Of a DNA stretch of 50,204 nucleotides, positions 40,333 through 49,666 are shown piece by piece (position 1 is the stretch's first letter; every line of letters begins with the position of its first letter). Location of the stretch: contig MWEM01000018.1 of the NCBI GenBank assembly GCA_002071085.1, positions 1 to 50,204 of the forward strand, written 5' to 3'. Under the pieces are notes generated by a model. It had not been told where the DNA came from. It ran no database searches and saw only the letters and a list, made by a program, of their open reading frames with translations. Both the position numbers and the translations under genes were made by a program. Source of the DNA: Thermotogota bacterium ADurb.Bin062. Lineage in GTDB: Bacteria; Thermotogota; Thermotogae; MWEM01.

Positions 40333-41490
40333 ATGAACCCGGACTTAGAAGGGGCTTCGATTATGATCGTAGACGATACCCCGGCCAACCTAGAGCTATT
40401 GGCCGAAATGCTGCACGCCAAAGGATACCGGGTGTTACAATTTCCAAACGGGATGACGGCGCTTCACGCCTGCGTCAGGGTGAAACCGGATTTAATTCTT
40501 CTCGATATTATGATGCCGCAGATGGACGGGTTTGAGGTGAATCGCCGGTTGAAAACTGACGAAAAACTTCGAGACATTCCGGTGATCTTCATCAGCGCCT
40601 TGGATGACACCGCGAATATTGTTCAAGCGCTTTCGCAAGGGGGTGTCGATTACATCACGAAACCGTTTAAAGAAGAAGAGGTTTTGGCACGGGTTCGGAC
40701 CCACTTGAAGATCGTGTTCCTGCAACGCCAATTGAAAGCCCACAATGAAAATCTCGAAGAGTTGGTGGCAAAGAGAACCCAACAATTGACTCGGGCCCAC
40801 GAAAGGCTGAAGGAATTGGATCGGCTGAAAGACGATTTCCTTTCGATGATCTCGCACGAAATTCGCACCCCCGCGAACGGGCTGCTTGGAGTTGGAGAAT
40901 TGCTTATAGAACTCTGCCCGCCATCGGAGAATGCGCGCAACTATGAGGAGATGTTCCGCGAATGCAGCAGTAGGTTACGAAAACTGATCGATGATGCCAG
41001 TTTGCTCGGCGATATCGACCGCCTTATTGAGGATACCGATATAGACGTATCATTTAGCGATCTCCTGCAAGAGATCCGGGAATCCTTTCCTGAGGTGAGG
41101 ATCACGGTCGAAACCCAAGTGGATCCCGAAAAGGTGTTTTTCAAAGCCGACCCGGTTCTCTTAAAAAAAGCCTTCGAAACCACGCTTTTATTGGCGAGGA
41201 AGTTCTCGTCCAAAAAAAAGCCCGTCTCTCTTTTAGGATTGGCGGGTGAACAACATCTTAGCGTCCAGATTCCCATAGACTTGCTATACCTAACTCATGA
41301 ACAGGCGGAAACGTTTTTTAACATAGAATCCACCTTCAGAGCTTCTTCCCAAGCGGAATCTATGGGGCTGGCTCCCGTCGTCGCGCACAAGATACTATCG
41401 GCGTTTGGTGGTGGCCTTAATCTCGTGAAGCAGGAAGGAACAAAAGGCTATGTGGAAGCCATCATGCTCACGCAAGAAAGAATCACCTAA
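40333..41490 (+). CDS. Receiver-kinase protein with degenerate ATPase domain
   Basis: A 385 aa protein. The receiver domain (residues 8-125) is complete: DD14-15 in IVDDTPANL, Asp58 in LLDIMMP, and Lys110 in YITKPF. A coiled linker leads to a HisKA-like helix pair with MISHEIRTPANG (His175). The following ~200 aa should be a HATPase but have no recognisable N box or DxGxG; only a G2-like remnant (SMGLAPVVAHKIL with GGGLNL) is seen. It is therefore probably a phospho-acceptor or dimerisation partner of the upstream hybrid kinase rather than an independent kinase. The ATG has GGAGG in an optimal place just after the kinase stop. Confidence 0.88.
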   Translation: MNPDLEGASIMIVDDTPANLELLAEMLHAKGYRVLQFPNGMTALHACVRVKPDLILLDIMMPQMDGFEVNRRLKTDEKLRDIPVIFISALDDTANIVQALSQGGVDYITKPFKEEEVLARVRTHLKIVFLQRQLKAHNENLEELVAKRTQQLTRAHERLKELDRLKDDFLSMISHEIRTPANGLLGVGELLIELCPPSENARNYEEMFRECSSRLRKLIDDASLLGDIDRLIEDTDIDVSFSDLLQEIRESFPEVRITVETQVDPEKVFFKADPVLLKKAFETTLLLARKFSSKKKPVSLLGLAGEQHLSVQIPIDLLYLTHEQAETFFNIESTFRASSQAESMGLAPVVAHKILSAFGGGLNLVKQEGTKGYVEAIMLTQERIT

Positions 41491-41512
41491 CGGGAGTCAG
41501 CACTTTGCGCCT

Positions 41513-41545
41513 TGGGAACGCCGAACTTTTAATTCGGCGTTCCCA
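41513..41545. terminator. Long hairpin between convergent operons
   Basis: A perfect 13 bp stem TGGGAACGCCGAA/TTCGGCGTTCCCA with a 7 base loop. There is no flanking T-run, so it is more like a repeat-type or bidirectional transcript-end hairpin. Confidence 0.6.
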
Positions 41546-41567
41546 GCCGTGCGGCGCTTCGACAGCG

Positions 41568-42581
41568 TTATTCCCTTGGGTTGGGGTATAGAAAACAGGC
41601 GACTTCGTGACCTTCTCGGACTTCCAAGAGGGCGGGGGTCTCCACCCGACATCGGTCCATCGCCTTAGAGCAACGCTTTACAAAGCGACACCCCTCCGGT
41701 GGGTCGATAGGCGATGGGATGTCCCCGGCGATCAGCATCCGATGGCCGGATTTCCGCTGGTGCGGATCCGGAACGGGTATGGCCTGCAGCAACCCTTGGG
41801 TGTATGGATGCAGCGGGGCTTCGAAGAGCCGGTCCGTATCGGTTTTTTCTACGATTTTCCCTAAGTACATCACGGCGATGCGGTCTGAGATGTGCTTGAC
41901 GACAGAAAGGTCGTGAGCGATGAAGAGATAGGTCAAACCGAATTCGCTGCGTAGGTCTTCCAACAGGTTGATGATCTGGGCTTGCACCGAAACGTCCAGA
42001 GCCGAAACGGGCTCGTCGCAGATGACGACTTTCGGTCTCATCACGATCACCCGCGCGATACCGATCCTTTGGCGTTGACCACCGGAAAATTCGTGAGGAT
42101 ACCGCTTCATATACTCTGGGAGCAACCCAACTTTCTCCATAATGTCGGCGACGGTATTGATCATCTCTCGTCCCCCGCTCACGAGCCCGTTCGCTTTTAA
42201 TCCTTCCGAGATGATATCCTGGACCGTCATTCGAGGGTTAAGAGAGGCGTATGGGTCCTGAAAAATCATTTGGATTTGGTGTCGTATCCTACGCATTTGC
42301 GCATTCTTGTAGCAAAAAAAATCTTCCATCGTTTCCGCCGAATCCCCAACCCGCCACCAACATTGACCCGATGTGGGCTCGTAGATGCGCATAATCGTCC
42401 GGCCCACCGTAGTTTTCCCGCACCCCGATTCGCCGACGATGCCTAAGGTCTCTCCGGCGTGGAGCGTAAAAGTCACGTCGTCTACGGCCTTGAGAAAAGA
42501 TCTTTTACGCGAGAACGGGAGTGATTTGACCGGGAAATATTTCTTTAACTTCTCAACTCGGAGTATCGCTGACGCAGCCAC
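41568..42581 (-). CDS. oppF: Oligopeptide/dipeptide ABC transporter ATPase, OppF/DppF type
   Basis: One of two ATPases of the peptide importer. The 337 aa product has Walker [10 protein letters not shown], signature FSGGQRQR, Walker B VVICDEP followed by [12 protein letters not shown], and the C-terminal oligopeptide ATPase extension with [14 protein letters not shown] and [15 protein letters not shown], which in relatives binds an Fe-S or structural Cys cluster. The GTG start has GGAGG 6 bases upstream and lies 29 bases inside oppD. It is the last gene of the operon. Confidence 0.94.
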   Translation of the reverse strand: MAASAILRVEKLKKYFPVKSLPFSRKRSFLKAVDDVTFTLHAGETLGIVGESGCGKTTVGRTIMRIYEPTSGQCWWRVGDSAETMEDFFCYKNAQMRRIRHQIQMIFQDPYASLNPRMTVQDIISEGLKANGLVSGGREMINTVADIMEKVGLLPEYMKRYPHEFSGGQRQRIGIARVIVMRPKVVICDEPVSALDVSVQAQIINLLEDLRSEFGLTYLFIAHDLSVVKHISDRIAVMYLGKIVEKTDTDRLFEAPLHPYTQGLLQAIPVPDPHQRKSGHRMLIAGDIPSPIDPPEGCRFVKRCSKAMDRCRVETPALLEVREGHEVACFLYPNPRE

Positions 42582-43575
42582 CAGGCACCTCCCCTTCTTC
42601 TGCGTACAACCAGCATTTTACCCTATGTCCCGATTCTATTTCGAATAGAGGGGGCGGTTCCTGCACGCATTTTGGAAACGCCTTTTCGCACCTCGGGTTA
42701 AACCGGCACCCCTTTGGAAAGGAAGAGGGATGGGGCACGTAGCCTTCGATCACGTGAAGCTTCCCTTGAGATTTCTTGTCGATTGTCAGTTTCGGGATCG
42801 AGTTGATCAAGCCACGGGTATAGGGATGAGACGGGTGGTCGAATATTTGAAAGATGCCACCCGTTTCTAGAATCTGCCCCGCGTACATCACGATCACACG
42901 GCCACACATTTCGGCGACCACGCCGAGATCGTGCGTTATGACGATCGTAGAGGTATTTTGTGCGGTCTTCAGTTCGTGAATGAGTTCCAGAATCTGCGCT
43001 TGTATCGTCACGTCCAAGGCAGTCGTCGGTTCGTCGGCGATGAGGAGCGACGGTTTGCAGGCAAGCGCCATCGCGATCATCGCCCGTTGACGCATCCCTC
43101 CGGATAGCAGGTGAGGGTAGTCGTCGATGCGTTTTTTCGGCTCCGGTATCCGTACCATCTCCAAGAGACCGATACTCCTTTGCTTCGCTTCTTTCTCCGA
43201 TAGACCTTCGTGTAGGCGATAGACTTCAGCCAATTGCTGCCCGATCGTGAAAAGCGGGTTAAGAGAGGTCATCGGTTCCTGAAAGATCATAGAAATCTTT
43301 TTCCCACGGATCTTCTGCAGCTCCTCCTTGGAACACTCCGCCAAGTCCTTGCCCTCGAAACAGATACGTGACCGCTCTCCGAGGATGGCGTTTTTCGGAA
43401 GGAGTCGGATGATAGAAAACGCGGTCACGGTCTTCCCGCAGCCCGATTCTCCGACGATGCCCAGTGTCTCCCCTCGATCTAGATAAAAATTGACCTCATC
43501 CACCGGTTTGACGCGACCGAATTGCGTTTTAAAAGATATTTCTAGATTCTCTACTTTCAGTATCCTGTCTTCCAT
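42553..43575 (-). CDS. oppD: Oligopeptide/dipeptide ABC transporter ATPase, OppD/DppD type
   Basis: The second ATPase of the peptide importer (340 aa). Walker [11 protein letters not shown]-loop [15 protein letters not shown], signature [10 protein letters not shown], and Walker [14 protein letters not shown] are intact, as is the C-terminal Cys motif [14 protein letters not shown]. It starts at ATG 15 bases after oppC and overlaps oppF. The order OppB-OppC-OppD-OppF matches typical opp/dpp operons. Confidence 0.94.
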   Translation of the reverse strand: MEDRILKVENLEISFKTQFGRVKPVDEVNFYLDRGETLGIVGESGCGKTVTAFSIIRLLPKNAILGERSRICFEGKDLAECSKEELQKIRGKKISMIFQEPMTSLNPLFTIGQQLAEVYRLHEGLSEKEAKQRSIGLLEMVRIPEPKKRIDDYPHLLSGGMRQRAMIAMALACKPSLLIADEPTTALDVTIQAQILELIHELKTAQNTSTIVITHDLGVVAEMCGRVIVMYAGQILETGGIFQIFDHPSHPYTRGLINSIPKLTIDKKSQGKLHVIEGYVPHPSSFPKGCRFNPRCEKAFPKCVQEPPPLFEIESGHRVKCWLYAEEGEVPGGCVSDTPS

Positions 43576-43590
43576 CGCTATCTATCCTTT

Positions 43591-44529
43591 TCACGTATGG
43601 CTCGTAAATTTCGGGTCTAAAGCGTCTCGCAAGCCGTCTCCCAGAAAGTTGACGTTCAAGACGGCAAAAAAGATCATCATACCGGGGAAGAAGGTCAACC
43701 ACCACGGGGTGACTCCCATAGCCGTTCCGAGGATATAGTTCATCGACTTTTGGAGCATATTGCCCCAAGAGGGCATAGGCGGTTGTATTCCCAGGCCGAG
43801 GTAACTCAGCGAGGATTCGGTCAGAATCGAGTACGACACGTTGAGCGTCGCCGACACGATGATCACGGGCAAGACGTTTGGCAGCACGTGTTTGAACAGG
43901 ACGGACAAATTCCTTACGCCCACCGCTTTCGCCGAAACCACGTACTCGGATTCACGTATCGTGAGCGTCAGTCCTCGAACGAGACGGGCAACTCCCATCC
44001 AACCGAAGACGGTCAACACCAATATAATCCCCGAGATTCCGGAACCGAAAACCAAAGTCAACGTCAAGAGGATAGGGAGCGTCGGAATCGAGAGCATGAT
44101 ATCGACGAAACGCATCAGCAAGCGGTCCAGGATACTGCCGTAGTAACCGGAAAAAAGACCTATGGCCGTCCCGATGATCGTGGTCAGCAATGCGGAGACA
44201 AAACCCACGAAAAGGGAGACGCGTCCGCCGTACATTAGCCGTACCAATACGTCATGTCCCAGCTCGTCAGTCCCTAGAAAATGTCCTTCCGTGAAGGGCG
44301 GCGAGAATATCGACCCGAAATCCATATCTTCGTAACTGACGGAGGTAAACAGGGGACCTACGAAGGAAAAGAGAACCAGCAGGATCAAGATGACCGCTCC
44401 CATCAGCGCCAATCGGTGCGTTTTGAACTTAATCCAAACCAGCTTTCTATAGGTCACAATGTTGAGCGGAGAAGCGGCCTCTTCGATCTTTTCGACTTTT
44501 TTTCGATACCATCGGAATGACTTACCCAT
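43591..44529 (-). CDS. oppC: Peptide ABC transporter permease, OppC/DppC type
   Basis: A 312 aa inner-membrane permease. ATG 44529 is chosen because AGGGTG lies 6-7 bases upstream and residue 1 (MGKSFRWYRKK) begins the usual cytoplasmic N-terminus; the frame is open much further up inside oppB but that part is a shadow. The OppC N-terminal membrane segment (LMGAVILILLVLFSFVGPLF) is followed by the short insert FLGTDELGHDVLVRL, diagnostic for OppC, and the EAA loop EYVVSAKAVGVRNLS. It is 8 bases after oppB. Confidence 0.93.
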   Translation of the reverse strand: MGKSFRWYRKKVEKIEEAASPLNIVTYRKLVWIKFKTHRLALMGAVILILLVLFSFVGPLFTSVSYEDMDFGSIFSPPFTEGHFLGTDELGHDVLVRLMYGGRVSLFVGFVSALLTTIIGTAIGLFSGYYGSILDRLLMRFVDIMLSIPTLPILLTLTLVFGSGISGIILVLTVFGWMGVARLVRGLTLTIRESEYVVSAKAVGVRNLSVLFKHVLPNVLPVIIVSATLNVSYSILTESSLSYLGLGIQPPMPSWGNMLQKSMNYILGTAMGVTPWWLTFFPGMMIFFAVLNVNFLGDGLRDALDPKFTSHT

Positions 44530-44537
44530 AACGCACC

Positions 44538-45521
44538 CTAAGCCTTTCTCGTAATACGTATTCTCGGATCGATCAACACATACAGCAAATCCGCAACGAG
44601 ATTGGAAATGAGCGTGATGATCGTCAAGAACATCAAGCAGCTGATCGCTAAGTTGTAATCGCTCCCGATGACCGCCTGATACATCAACCGGCCCATTCCG
44701 GGCCATGAGAAGATCGTTTCTATGATCAAAGCACCGCCGAAAAAGTAGGGGATGTCGAGCGCTATGATCGTAACGATCGGAATCATCGCGTTTTTGAGGG
44801 CGTGACGCAGGATGACCTTCCGTTCCGGCGCCCCTTTGGCGTAAGCTGTCCGGACATAATCTTGATCCAGGACTTCTAACATAGACGTACGGATATACCG
44901 CACCCAAGAAGCGACCTGCACGAATCCTAAGACACAGGCGGGCAGAATGAGGTGACGAACGCTATCCCAAAAGACGCGCCATTGACCGGTCAGGCCGTAG
45001 GTGCTCATCCCAGACACGGGTAACCACTTCAGCTGAACGCTGAAAACGATGATCGCCATCAGGGCGAACCAGAAACTCGGTAGCGATATCCCGATAAAAG
45101 CGGCAACGGTCGCCGTATAGTCGAAGACCGAGTACTTTTTCAAGGCCGACAAAATGCCGATCGGCATGGCGACCACCAGCCCCAGTAACCAAGAAACGAC
45201 CGTCAAATATAGCGTATTCGGTAGCCTTGAGAAGATGAGGTCTTTCACCGGTTGCTTGTACATACTCGAGTAACCAAAATCGCCGGTCAGCATACTTTTC
45301 AGCCAAGTTAAATATCGGATGGCCAAAGGGTCATCGAGGTGGTAGTACTCACGCAAGGCCTTGAGCCGCTCCGGATCGTTCATAAAGGAACGGGGGTTCT
45401 CCATACGCATTTGCGTCAGGGGATCCCCAGGCATCAGGTTGATCAGCATAAAAATGATGAATGATATCGCGAAAAATACCGGTATCAACTCTAAAAAGCG
45501 TTTCAGGAAGTATACCTTCAA
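44538..45521 (-). CDS. oppB: Peptide ABC transporter permease, OppB/DppB type
   Basis: A 327 aa permease that forms the peptide pore with OppC. It has the N-terminal OppB helix (RFLELIPVFFAISFIIFML), the loop with LMPGDP and YHLDDPLAIRYLTWLK, about five further helices, and an EAA loop DYVRTAYAKGAPERKVI. The TTG start has AAAGGAG 7 bases upstream and is only 4 bases after the carboxypeptidase stop. The family is certain; the preferred peptide or other ligand is not. Confidence 0.93.
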   Translation of the reverse strand: MKVYFLKRFLELIPVFFAISFIIFMLINLMPGDPLTQMRMENPRSFMNDPERLKALREYYHLDDPLAIRYLTWLKSMLTGDFGYSSMYKQPVKDLIFSRLPNTLYLTVVSWLLGLVVAMPIGILSALKKYSVFDYTATVAAFIGISLPSFWFALMAIIVFSVQLKWLPVSGMSTYGLTGQWRVFWDSVRHLILPACVLGFVQVASWVRYIRTSMLEVLDQDYVRTAYAKGAPERKVILRHALKNAMIPIVTIIALDIPYFFGGALIIETIFSWPGMGRLMYQAVIGSDYNLAISCLMFLTIITLISNLVADLLYVLIDPRIRITRKA

Positions 45522-45525
45522 GCTA

Positions 45526-46902
45526 TTACTCCTTTTGCTGTAAGACCGCCATCGTGTTCAATCCCGCGAGCATTTGTACGGAAACAAGGTCTTTGATCGG
45601 GATCGCGTGATACCGCAAGTGCTTTTCGAGGAATGCTATCGTCGTTTCGAACATTTCGTCCGCCGTCTTTTTCGCCTTTTCCAACACGGCTCTGTCGCCT
45701 CCCAAGACGATGTTCTCGTCGAGAAGTCGCCGTAGCATGCCCAAGCTGAGGGATTCGTAGAAACGGGTCGAATAAGTGTTATCGAACATCTCCGCGACGG
45801 TGGCAGGATTCTTCAGAGTTTCATCTGTTTCGATCCAATTCTCCGTTGCCTTGAGACTTCCAGGAACGGTTTCGAGGTAGTTCGTGAGAGCGTGGTAGAA
45901 AGGGGAGTCTCTATCCTGAATGACACGATCAATCGCGTCGAAGATTTGTTTCAGCGCTGCGTAACGTTCCTTCGAGCGCCCTAACGACTCTCTCAAATAA
46001 TGCTGCCGGGTTTCTGGGAGATGGGTTTGATCGTTCACACGCGCGTCGTAGTAGTAGGGCATCTCACAGACCAAGGTGAAAGAATCGGCGACCGCGCCCG
46101 CATAGTCGTCCGAGCTCGTGCCCGCCCGGATGATCGTCGCGGGATCGGTGCCCGGGGGCAGGTGTTTTTCTAAATAGTCGTATTCCTCTTTCATCCCAAA
46201 CAATTGGAAAATCGCTGGCGCCAGCTTCTTGAGGAAAGGCGCTTCGGGTTCCCCCAAGTTCAACGGAAGATTGAAGAGTCCCGGGAGCTCTTGGTATTTT
46301 TTGAATAGTCCTTCTCCAAGGTCTTTTGTCACGTAGTAGTAAACCCCCCCGAACCCCGAATTGTGCAAGGAATACAAGAAAATCGGTTTCTTCTCTTTTA
46401 TGAGATCCATCAATACTTGAGTTTCTGGAAGGGGTTTGTTGAATTTCAACGTTTTGTACTCTATGGGGAAGGTCCATTCGACTTGCTGGTAACCGGCTGG
46501 TCGGAAAAAATTCTCCGCGTATTTGCGGATTGAAGAGCTATCGGCAAACCACTTCTCGTTGAGTTTCGTTCCGTCTATGTCTATCGATTTAATGAGGTAC
46601 CACGTGTAATCCAGTTCTCTCAATCGCGGGTCATCTTTCGCCAATAGTTCGCTCAACGCGTCCAACATCATCGCGCCGATGGGCTCGTTCGGATGCGGGC
46701 ACCCGAAGAGCAGGGCGTTACGCTTCCCCTTCCCAATTTCGAGAACGTGTATCGGCGCGCCTTTCCGCGAATAGCCGGCACAAGTGATTTTGACGCGATC
46801 GGGATACTTCGCCGCAAGCGCTTTCGAACGCTCGTCCATCTCATCAATCGTAAAAAACCGTTTGTAATCAGGGATATCTCGGATTAGTTCTTTGAATAGC
46901 AT
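45526..46902 (-). CDS. M14 family zinc carboxypeptidase-like protein
   Basis: A 458 aa protein of the M14 carboxypeptidase/deacylase family. Zinc ligands are His70 and Glu73 in GCPHPNEPIG, and His180 in YSLHNSGFGG; the general-base Glu is probably Glu280 in VCEMPYY. There is no signal peptide, so it acts in the cytoplasm. The gene lies between the binding-protein gene and oppB of the peptide operon, so it probably trims or hydrolyses imported peptides or amide conjugates. The ATG has AGGAG about 9 bases upstream. It differs from classic carboxypeptidases in a long C-terminal helical part (about 310-458). Confidence 0.85.
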   Translation of the reverse strand: MLFKELIRDIPDYKRFFTIDEMDERSKALAAKYPDRVKITCAGYSRKGAPIHVLEIGKGKRNALLFGCPHPNEPIGAMMLDALSELLAKDDPRLRELDYTWYLIKSIDIDGTKLNEKWFADSSSIRKYAENFFRPAGYQQVEWTFPIEYKTLKFNKPLPETQVLMDLIKEKKPIFLYSLHNSGFGGVYYYVTKDLGEGLFKKYQELPGLFNLPLNLGEPEAPFLKKLAPAIFQLFGMKEEYDYLEKHLPPGTDPATIIRAGTSSDDYAGAVADSFTLVCEMPYYYDARVNDQTHLPETRQHYLRESLGRSKERYAALKQIFDAIDRVIQDRDSPFYHALTNYLETVPGSLKATENWIETDETLKNPATVAEMFDNTYSTRFYESLSLGMLRRLLDENIVLGGDRAVLEKAKKTADEMFETTIAFLEKHLRYHAIPIKDLVSVQMLAGLNTMAVLQQKE

Positions 46903-46941
46903 CTGTATACTCTCCTCTTTGAGATCGTTTTCGATTCAAAT

Positions 46942-46973
46942 GAAGAGCGCTGAACCGAAGTCCCGCGCTCTTC
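46942..46973 (-). other. Hairpin between binding-protein gene and the rest of the peptide operon
   Basis: A 9 bp perfect stem GAAGAGCGC/GCGCTCTTC with a 14 base loop in the 108 base gap after the binding-protein stop, with no T-run. It probably stabilises or limits read-through so that the binding protein is made in excess. Confidence 0.55.
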
Positions 46974-47010
46974 TGTTAACGTTGGTTATGAAAGCCTCAA
47001 GCGCTAACGG

Positions 47011-49098
47011 TTATCGATCGACGTACCAGTTTTGGATGATCCAGCCCAGACCGTTATCGTAACCTGCATTGAAGGATTTGATGTAGTTTTTCGCGAATAA
47101 CGGGGTTGGAGGAGCAACCAACGGAATATAGGGCAGATCATTCGACCATTCCGCCAAGTGTTTGATATAGTACTCGACTTTCTTGTTGAAATCGAGTTCC
47201 GCGAAGGCTTTGTAGACATATTCGTCACTTTTTTTGTTCGCCCAGCCCGTGTAATTGGTGCCACCGAAGGCGTTCTCCTCGGACGGAATCATATCCTCAG
47301 TCCAATAGTAAGCCGCTTCATCCGACAACCCATATCCCCAACCGGAGAGAACCGCGTGGAACTTGCCTTGAGGTAAAATATCCCAGACCAACACGGCTGG
47401 TTTGGTATCGATTTCCAACTCGATACCCACTTGTTTGAGCATCCCCTGGATCATCTGAGCCATCGTCAATGCGTCGGTGCTGCCGGCCGCAACGATCATA
47501 GGGAATTTGAACGGTTTACCGTCTTTTTCGAGGGTTCCGCCTTTTCCGGCTTTCCAACCGGCTGCCGCCAATAGGTCTTTGGCTTTCTGCACATTGTAGG
47601 GGTATTTTTTGACGCTCGGGTCAGTGAGCGCGTCCCTCATGATGTGTAAAGGAGTAAGCCAGGTGTCACACACTTGGCCTTTGTTGCTGTAGACCAAGCT
47701 ATTGATGGCGTCGCGGTTGATCGCATGCAACAGGGCCTGCCGAACGCGGATATCTCCGAAATAGAAATTTGTCTTCGACAGGTTGTCGGGATCCCGGAAA
47801 TTGGTGAAGATCAGGTCCGGAGCGATGTTTTGGACGTAGTAGACAGTGAAGATATCCGAGTGTTCTTTCTCTAATTGCAGCGACTGCTTCATCGTGAGCG
47901 TGTAACGCCCGAAGTCCAGTTCCCCGTTTTTCACGGACGCGTAGGTGACGTCAGCGTCGGGAATGATCTTCATCACGATGGTGTCGATGTTCGGCCGCCC
48001 CATATAGTAATCGTCGAAGGCATCCATAATAATGTATTGCCCTTCTTTATATTCCTTAAACTTGAAAGGACCAGTCATAATCGGATTGCGAGTCACCTTC
48101 TGCACGAAATCTTCCCAACGATTGGCCTTTTTTGCCTCTTCGAAGTCCTTTCGGTAGACGTGTTCGGGGATTTGGAACCATCCGAAATAGTAGGCGTAAA
48201 CGGAGGAGCCGAGATAACCGCTTCCGGACTTCTCTTTCATATGGATCGTGAAGGTGTAATCGTCGATGATATCGACTCGGTCGACAGACATTTCGTAGGA
48301 GTTGGAGGTCACCGGGGCGCCGGAGGTCATGACTTCCCACTGGAATTTGGCGTCGCGAGCGGTAACGGGAGCGCCATCATGCCACTTCATGCCTTTTCTC
48401 AACTCAAAGGTGACCGACATCGAATCGTCATCGTTGAGCACCAACAATCCGTTTTCCAAGGAGGGAATCCGTTTTATCATACGCGGCGTATAGAACCCGT
48501 CCTGGTTCGAACCGATATAGCCGTCCGCGATGATATTGCAGATAGTCCAGGTTAACCCGGAAGAGGTGAAGAGGGTGTTAAATCCGGGGGCGTCTGCGCC
48601 CACCGCAGTTGTGATGGTACCACCGACCTTCGGCGGGTAGAGCGCCATGTAAAAGGACAAGGCCGCTTCTTCTTTCGTGATGGCGGCTGATGGCTCTAAA
48701 AGATGTCCATACCGATAGTTCAGCAGTTGGTGGTTGCTTCTGTAGGCGGTCGTAAACGCGCCAACCGCGTAGTCCGGCACTTGGCGTTCGTCGTGCGCCA
48801 TCGTGACGACCTCCGCATAGCGGGCAGCTTCCTCTGATAATCCGAGGACTTTGACCAAGGTCGTGATGAACTCGGTACGAGATACGGCGTTCGTGCCCGC
48901 CGCGACGTAGCCTTCTTTTCCCGGGAATGCTTTTTGCACCGCGTCTTTAAACTCATTGGCGGTTAAGTCAGAGCCGTCCACGATTTTGAGGATACCGGCT
49001 TTAAGAATTGCCGGACGGGCTTCTTCGAGAGCGACTTGACCGAAAGAAAGCGTGAGGACCAATACTGCAAGTAACAAGAACAATGACACTTTTCTCAT
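47011..49098 (-). CDS. SLH-like domain fused to peptide-type solute-binding protein
   Basis: A 695 aa exported protein. A signal peptide (residues 1-20, no lipobox) is followed by about 135 residues with S-layer-homology-like pattern: VSRTEFITTLVKVLGL and an ITKEEAALSFYMAL repeat, with VPDYAVGAFTTAY between. From about residue 158 on it is a family 5 (SBP_bac_5) peptide/nickel-type binding protein (GMKWHDGAPVTARD is the family signature). ATG 49098 is chosen because it gives the signal peptide and has GGGGGTGG upstream. It is the first gene of the peptide operon. The SLH-like part may hold the binding protein at the cell wall or outer layer. Confidence 0.87.
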   Translation of the reverse strand: MRKVSLFLLLAVLVLTLSFGQVALEEARPAILKAGILKIVDGSDLTANEFKDAVQKAFPGKEGYVAAGTNAVSRTEFITTLVKVLGLSEEAARYAEVVTMAHDERQVPDYAVGAFTTAYRSNHQLLNYRYGHLLEPSAAITKEEAALSFYMALYPPKVGGTITTAVGADAPGFNTLFTSSGLTWTICNIIADGYIGSNQDGFYTPRMIKRIPSLENGLLVLNDDDSMSVTFELRKGMKWHDGAPVTARDAKFQWEVMTSGAPVTSNSYEMSVDRVDIIDDYTFTIHMKEKSGSGYLGSSVYAYYFGWFQIPEHVYRKDFEEAKKANRWEDFVQKVTRNPIMTGPFKFKEYKEGQYIIMDAFDDYYMGRPNIDTIVMKIIPDADVTYASVKNGELDFGRYTLTMKQSLQLEKEHSDIFTVYYVQNIAPDLIFTNFRDPDNLSKTNFYFGDIRVRQALLHAINRDAINSLVYSNKGQVCDTWLTPLHIMRDALTDPSVKKYPYNVQKAKDLLAAAGWKAGKGGTLEKDGKPFKFPMIVAAGSTDALTMAQMIQGMLKQVGIELEIDTKPAVLVWDILPQGKFHAVLSGWGYGLSDEAAYYWTEDMIPSEENAFGGTNYTGWANKKSDEYVYKAFAELDFNKKVEYYIKHLAEWSNDLPYIPLVAPPTPLFAKNYIKSFNAGYDNGLGWIIQNWYVDR

Positions 49099-49191
49099 GT
49101 TCCACCCCCAAATAGTGTTGAATACTATCGTAAGAGTCCCAAAATATGGACTTCTACAAACGCTTTCGGGTACGGACTCGTATATTGCTGC

Positions 49192-49200
49192 ATTATAACA
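49192..49200 (-). promoter_or_regulatory. Promoter of the peptide ABC operon
   Basis: Minus-strand TGT-TATAAT extended -10, about 95 bases upstream of the ATG; no clear -35. The 220 base gap to the DUF134 gene holds this and the divergent promoter at 49284 only. Confidence 0.6.
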
Positions 49201-49283
49201 TACTTCATTTTGAAAAGGAACACCCCTCCGTTTTGCGGTGTTACGTTTGCAAATCGGGTATATATCGAATCGATAAACCACGC

Positions 49284-49312
49284 TTGACAGGATCGTCTCC
49301 CTGTTCTATAAT
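49284..49312 (+). promoter_or_regulatory. Full-consensus sigma70 promoter of DUF134 gene (leaderless)
   Basis: TTGACA (49284-49289), 17 base spacer, TATAAT (49307-49312). The ATG starts only 7 bases after the -10, so the transcript start should coincide with the start codon. Confidence 0.85.
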
Positions 49313-49318
49313 TGGCGC

Positions 49319-49666
49319 ATGCCAATAATTAAACGCCAAAGATGTGGAAGACCGAAGAAGTGTCGCAGGATAAGCCTACCCAGAGAGGACAGGATATTCG
49401 AACCTCTCGGAATCGCCCCGCGAGAAATGAAAGCGGTGACGCTCTCTCTAGACGAATTGGAGGCGATGCGGTGGGTCGACCAGTTGAAAACCTCTCACGA
49501 AGCGGGAGCCAAAGCGATGGGCATATCACGGCAGACCTTCGGCAATATCATAGGTTCGGCCAGAACGAAGATAGCGGACGCCCTCATAAATCGGAAAGCG
49601 ATCCGGATCGAGGGCGGATCGATTCATAAGGAGGAAGATGATGAAAGTAGCCATTCCGGTATCTGA
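49319..49666 (+). CDS. DUF134/UPF0251 DNA-binding protein
   Basis: A 115 aa protein of the DUF134 family (UPF0251). The start RPKKCRRI, the FEPLGI segment, LSLDELEAMRWVDQLKTSHEAGAKAMGISRQTFGNII (a helix-turn-helix) and the Ala/Lys-rich end are typical. It is usually linked to a dinitrogenase FeMo-cofactor-type small protein, as here, and is thought to be its regulator. Because the start lies at the predicted transcript start, it should be translated from a leaderless mRNA. It overlaps the next gene by 26 bases. Confidence 0.9.
   Translation: MPIIKRQRCGRPKKCRRISLPREDRIFEPLGIAPREMKAVTLSLDELEAMRWVDQLKTSHEAGAKAMGISRQTFGNIIGSARTKIADALINRKAIRIEGGSIHKEEDDESSHSGI

Noticed and set aside
43750..44238. 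162 aa plus-strand ORF
   Set aside because: Antisense shadow of oppC.
44530..44907. N-terminal extension of oppC
   Set aside because: This part of the frame is out-of-frame oppB sequence; ATG 44529 has a ribosome site and the family N-terminus.
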